Source: Saccoglossus kowalevskii (lineage: Eukaryota; Hemichordata; Enteropneusta; Harrimaniidae). From it: 17,173 bases of DNA. Positions 16,988-17,173 of the stretch are shown in pieces. The translations under genes were made by a program, and so were the position numbers. Position 1 is the stretch's first letter. The number at the start of each line of letters is the position of its first letter. The notes below the pieces were generated by a model. The model did not search any database and was not told the origin of the DNA. It was given only the letters and a program-made list of their open reading frames with translations. The stretch covers positions 594,274-611,446 of the forward strand of contig NW_003158725.1 in the NCBI RefSeq assembly GCF_000003605.2, in the 5' to 3' direction.

Positions 16988-17173
16988 TATACTTCACCAT
17001 AGGAATAGTACCAAAATAGTAGCACATATGATTTAATTGGCGGGAACTGCTATACTTCACAATAGGGATGGTACCAAAATAGTAGCACATATAATTTAGT
17101 TGTCGGGAACTGCTATACTTCACTATAGGGATGGTACCAACATAGTAGCACATATAATTTAGTTGTCGGGAAC
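16988..17173 (-). repeat. 63-bp minisatellite, three units, running off the window
   Basis: Units start at 16988, 17051 and 17114 (period 63), the last cut by the window edge. Because 63 is a multiple of three, the minus strand stays open through the array as a 21-residue repeat (CYYFGTIPIVKYSSSRQLN plus two residues). The frame ends at 16878 and is still open at the right edge. It may be a repeat protein, but the array with its inverted motif at 16693 fits non-coding satellite better. Confidence 0.85.

Overview
The window is genomic DNA of a multicellular animal. It is AT-rich, mostly non-coding, and carries GT-AG introns, a LINE 3' end, MITE-like elements and one animal-type transcription factor gene. 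There is no ribosome binding site, operon, CRISPR or prokaryotic gene. An invertebrate fits best: CpG is not strongly depleted, introns are modest, and the LINE tail is a (TTA)n run. I cannot fix the phylum; a mollusc or another marine invertebrate is a guess.

The only gene I can build with confidence lies on the + strand from about 4750 to 10110. It encodes a bHLH-Orange transcriptional repressor of the clockwork orange/HELT/Hey group. A large exon (4750-6434) carries the bHLH domain, the Orange domain and a long low-complexity tail. It joins in phase to exons at 9233-9325 and 9722-9831, which ends in TAG. The product is 616 residues from ATG 4787, or 629 if an upstream split start codon (AT at the end of a 5' exon, G at 4750) is used. 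The tail carries a 28-residue tandem repeat and two copies of a module ending F-[ST]-D-L-L, one in each of two exons.

Upstream (1-4500): non-coding DNA holding a foldback element with long inverted arms (838-1910), the 3' end of a decayed LINE (2710-3146), an inverted repeat (3834-3902), and two CACGTG E-boxes plus two TATA-like boxes near the presumed promoter. The 2.8 kb intron (6435-9232) holds several hairpins, a dispersed repeat shared with 2469-2561, two E-boxes and the first of three copies of a 133-bp TTAA-flanked MITE. Downstream (10111-17173) I find no firm gene. It contains a 35-bp tandem repeat, a perfect 13-bp hairpin, a possible signal-peptide exon (12696-12827), two more MITE copies, and a 63-bp minisatellite that runs off the right end.

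CACGTG, the usual target of this protein family, occurs ten times in the window, while base composition predicts about two. That fits, without proving, an autoregulated locus.
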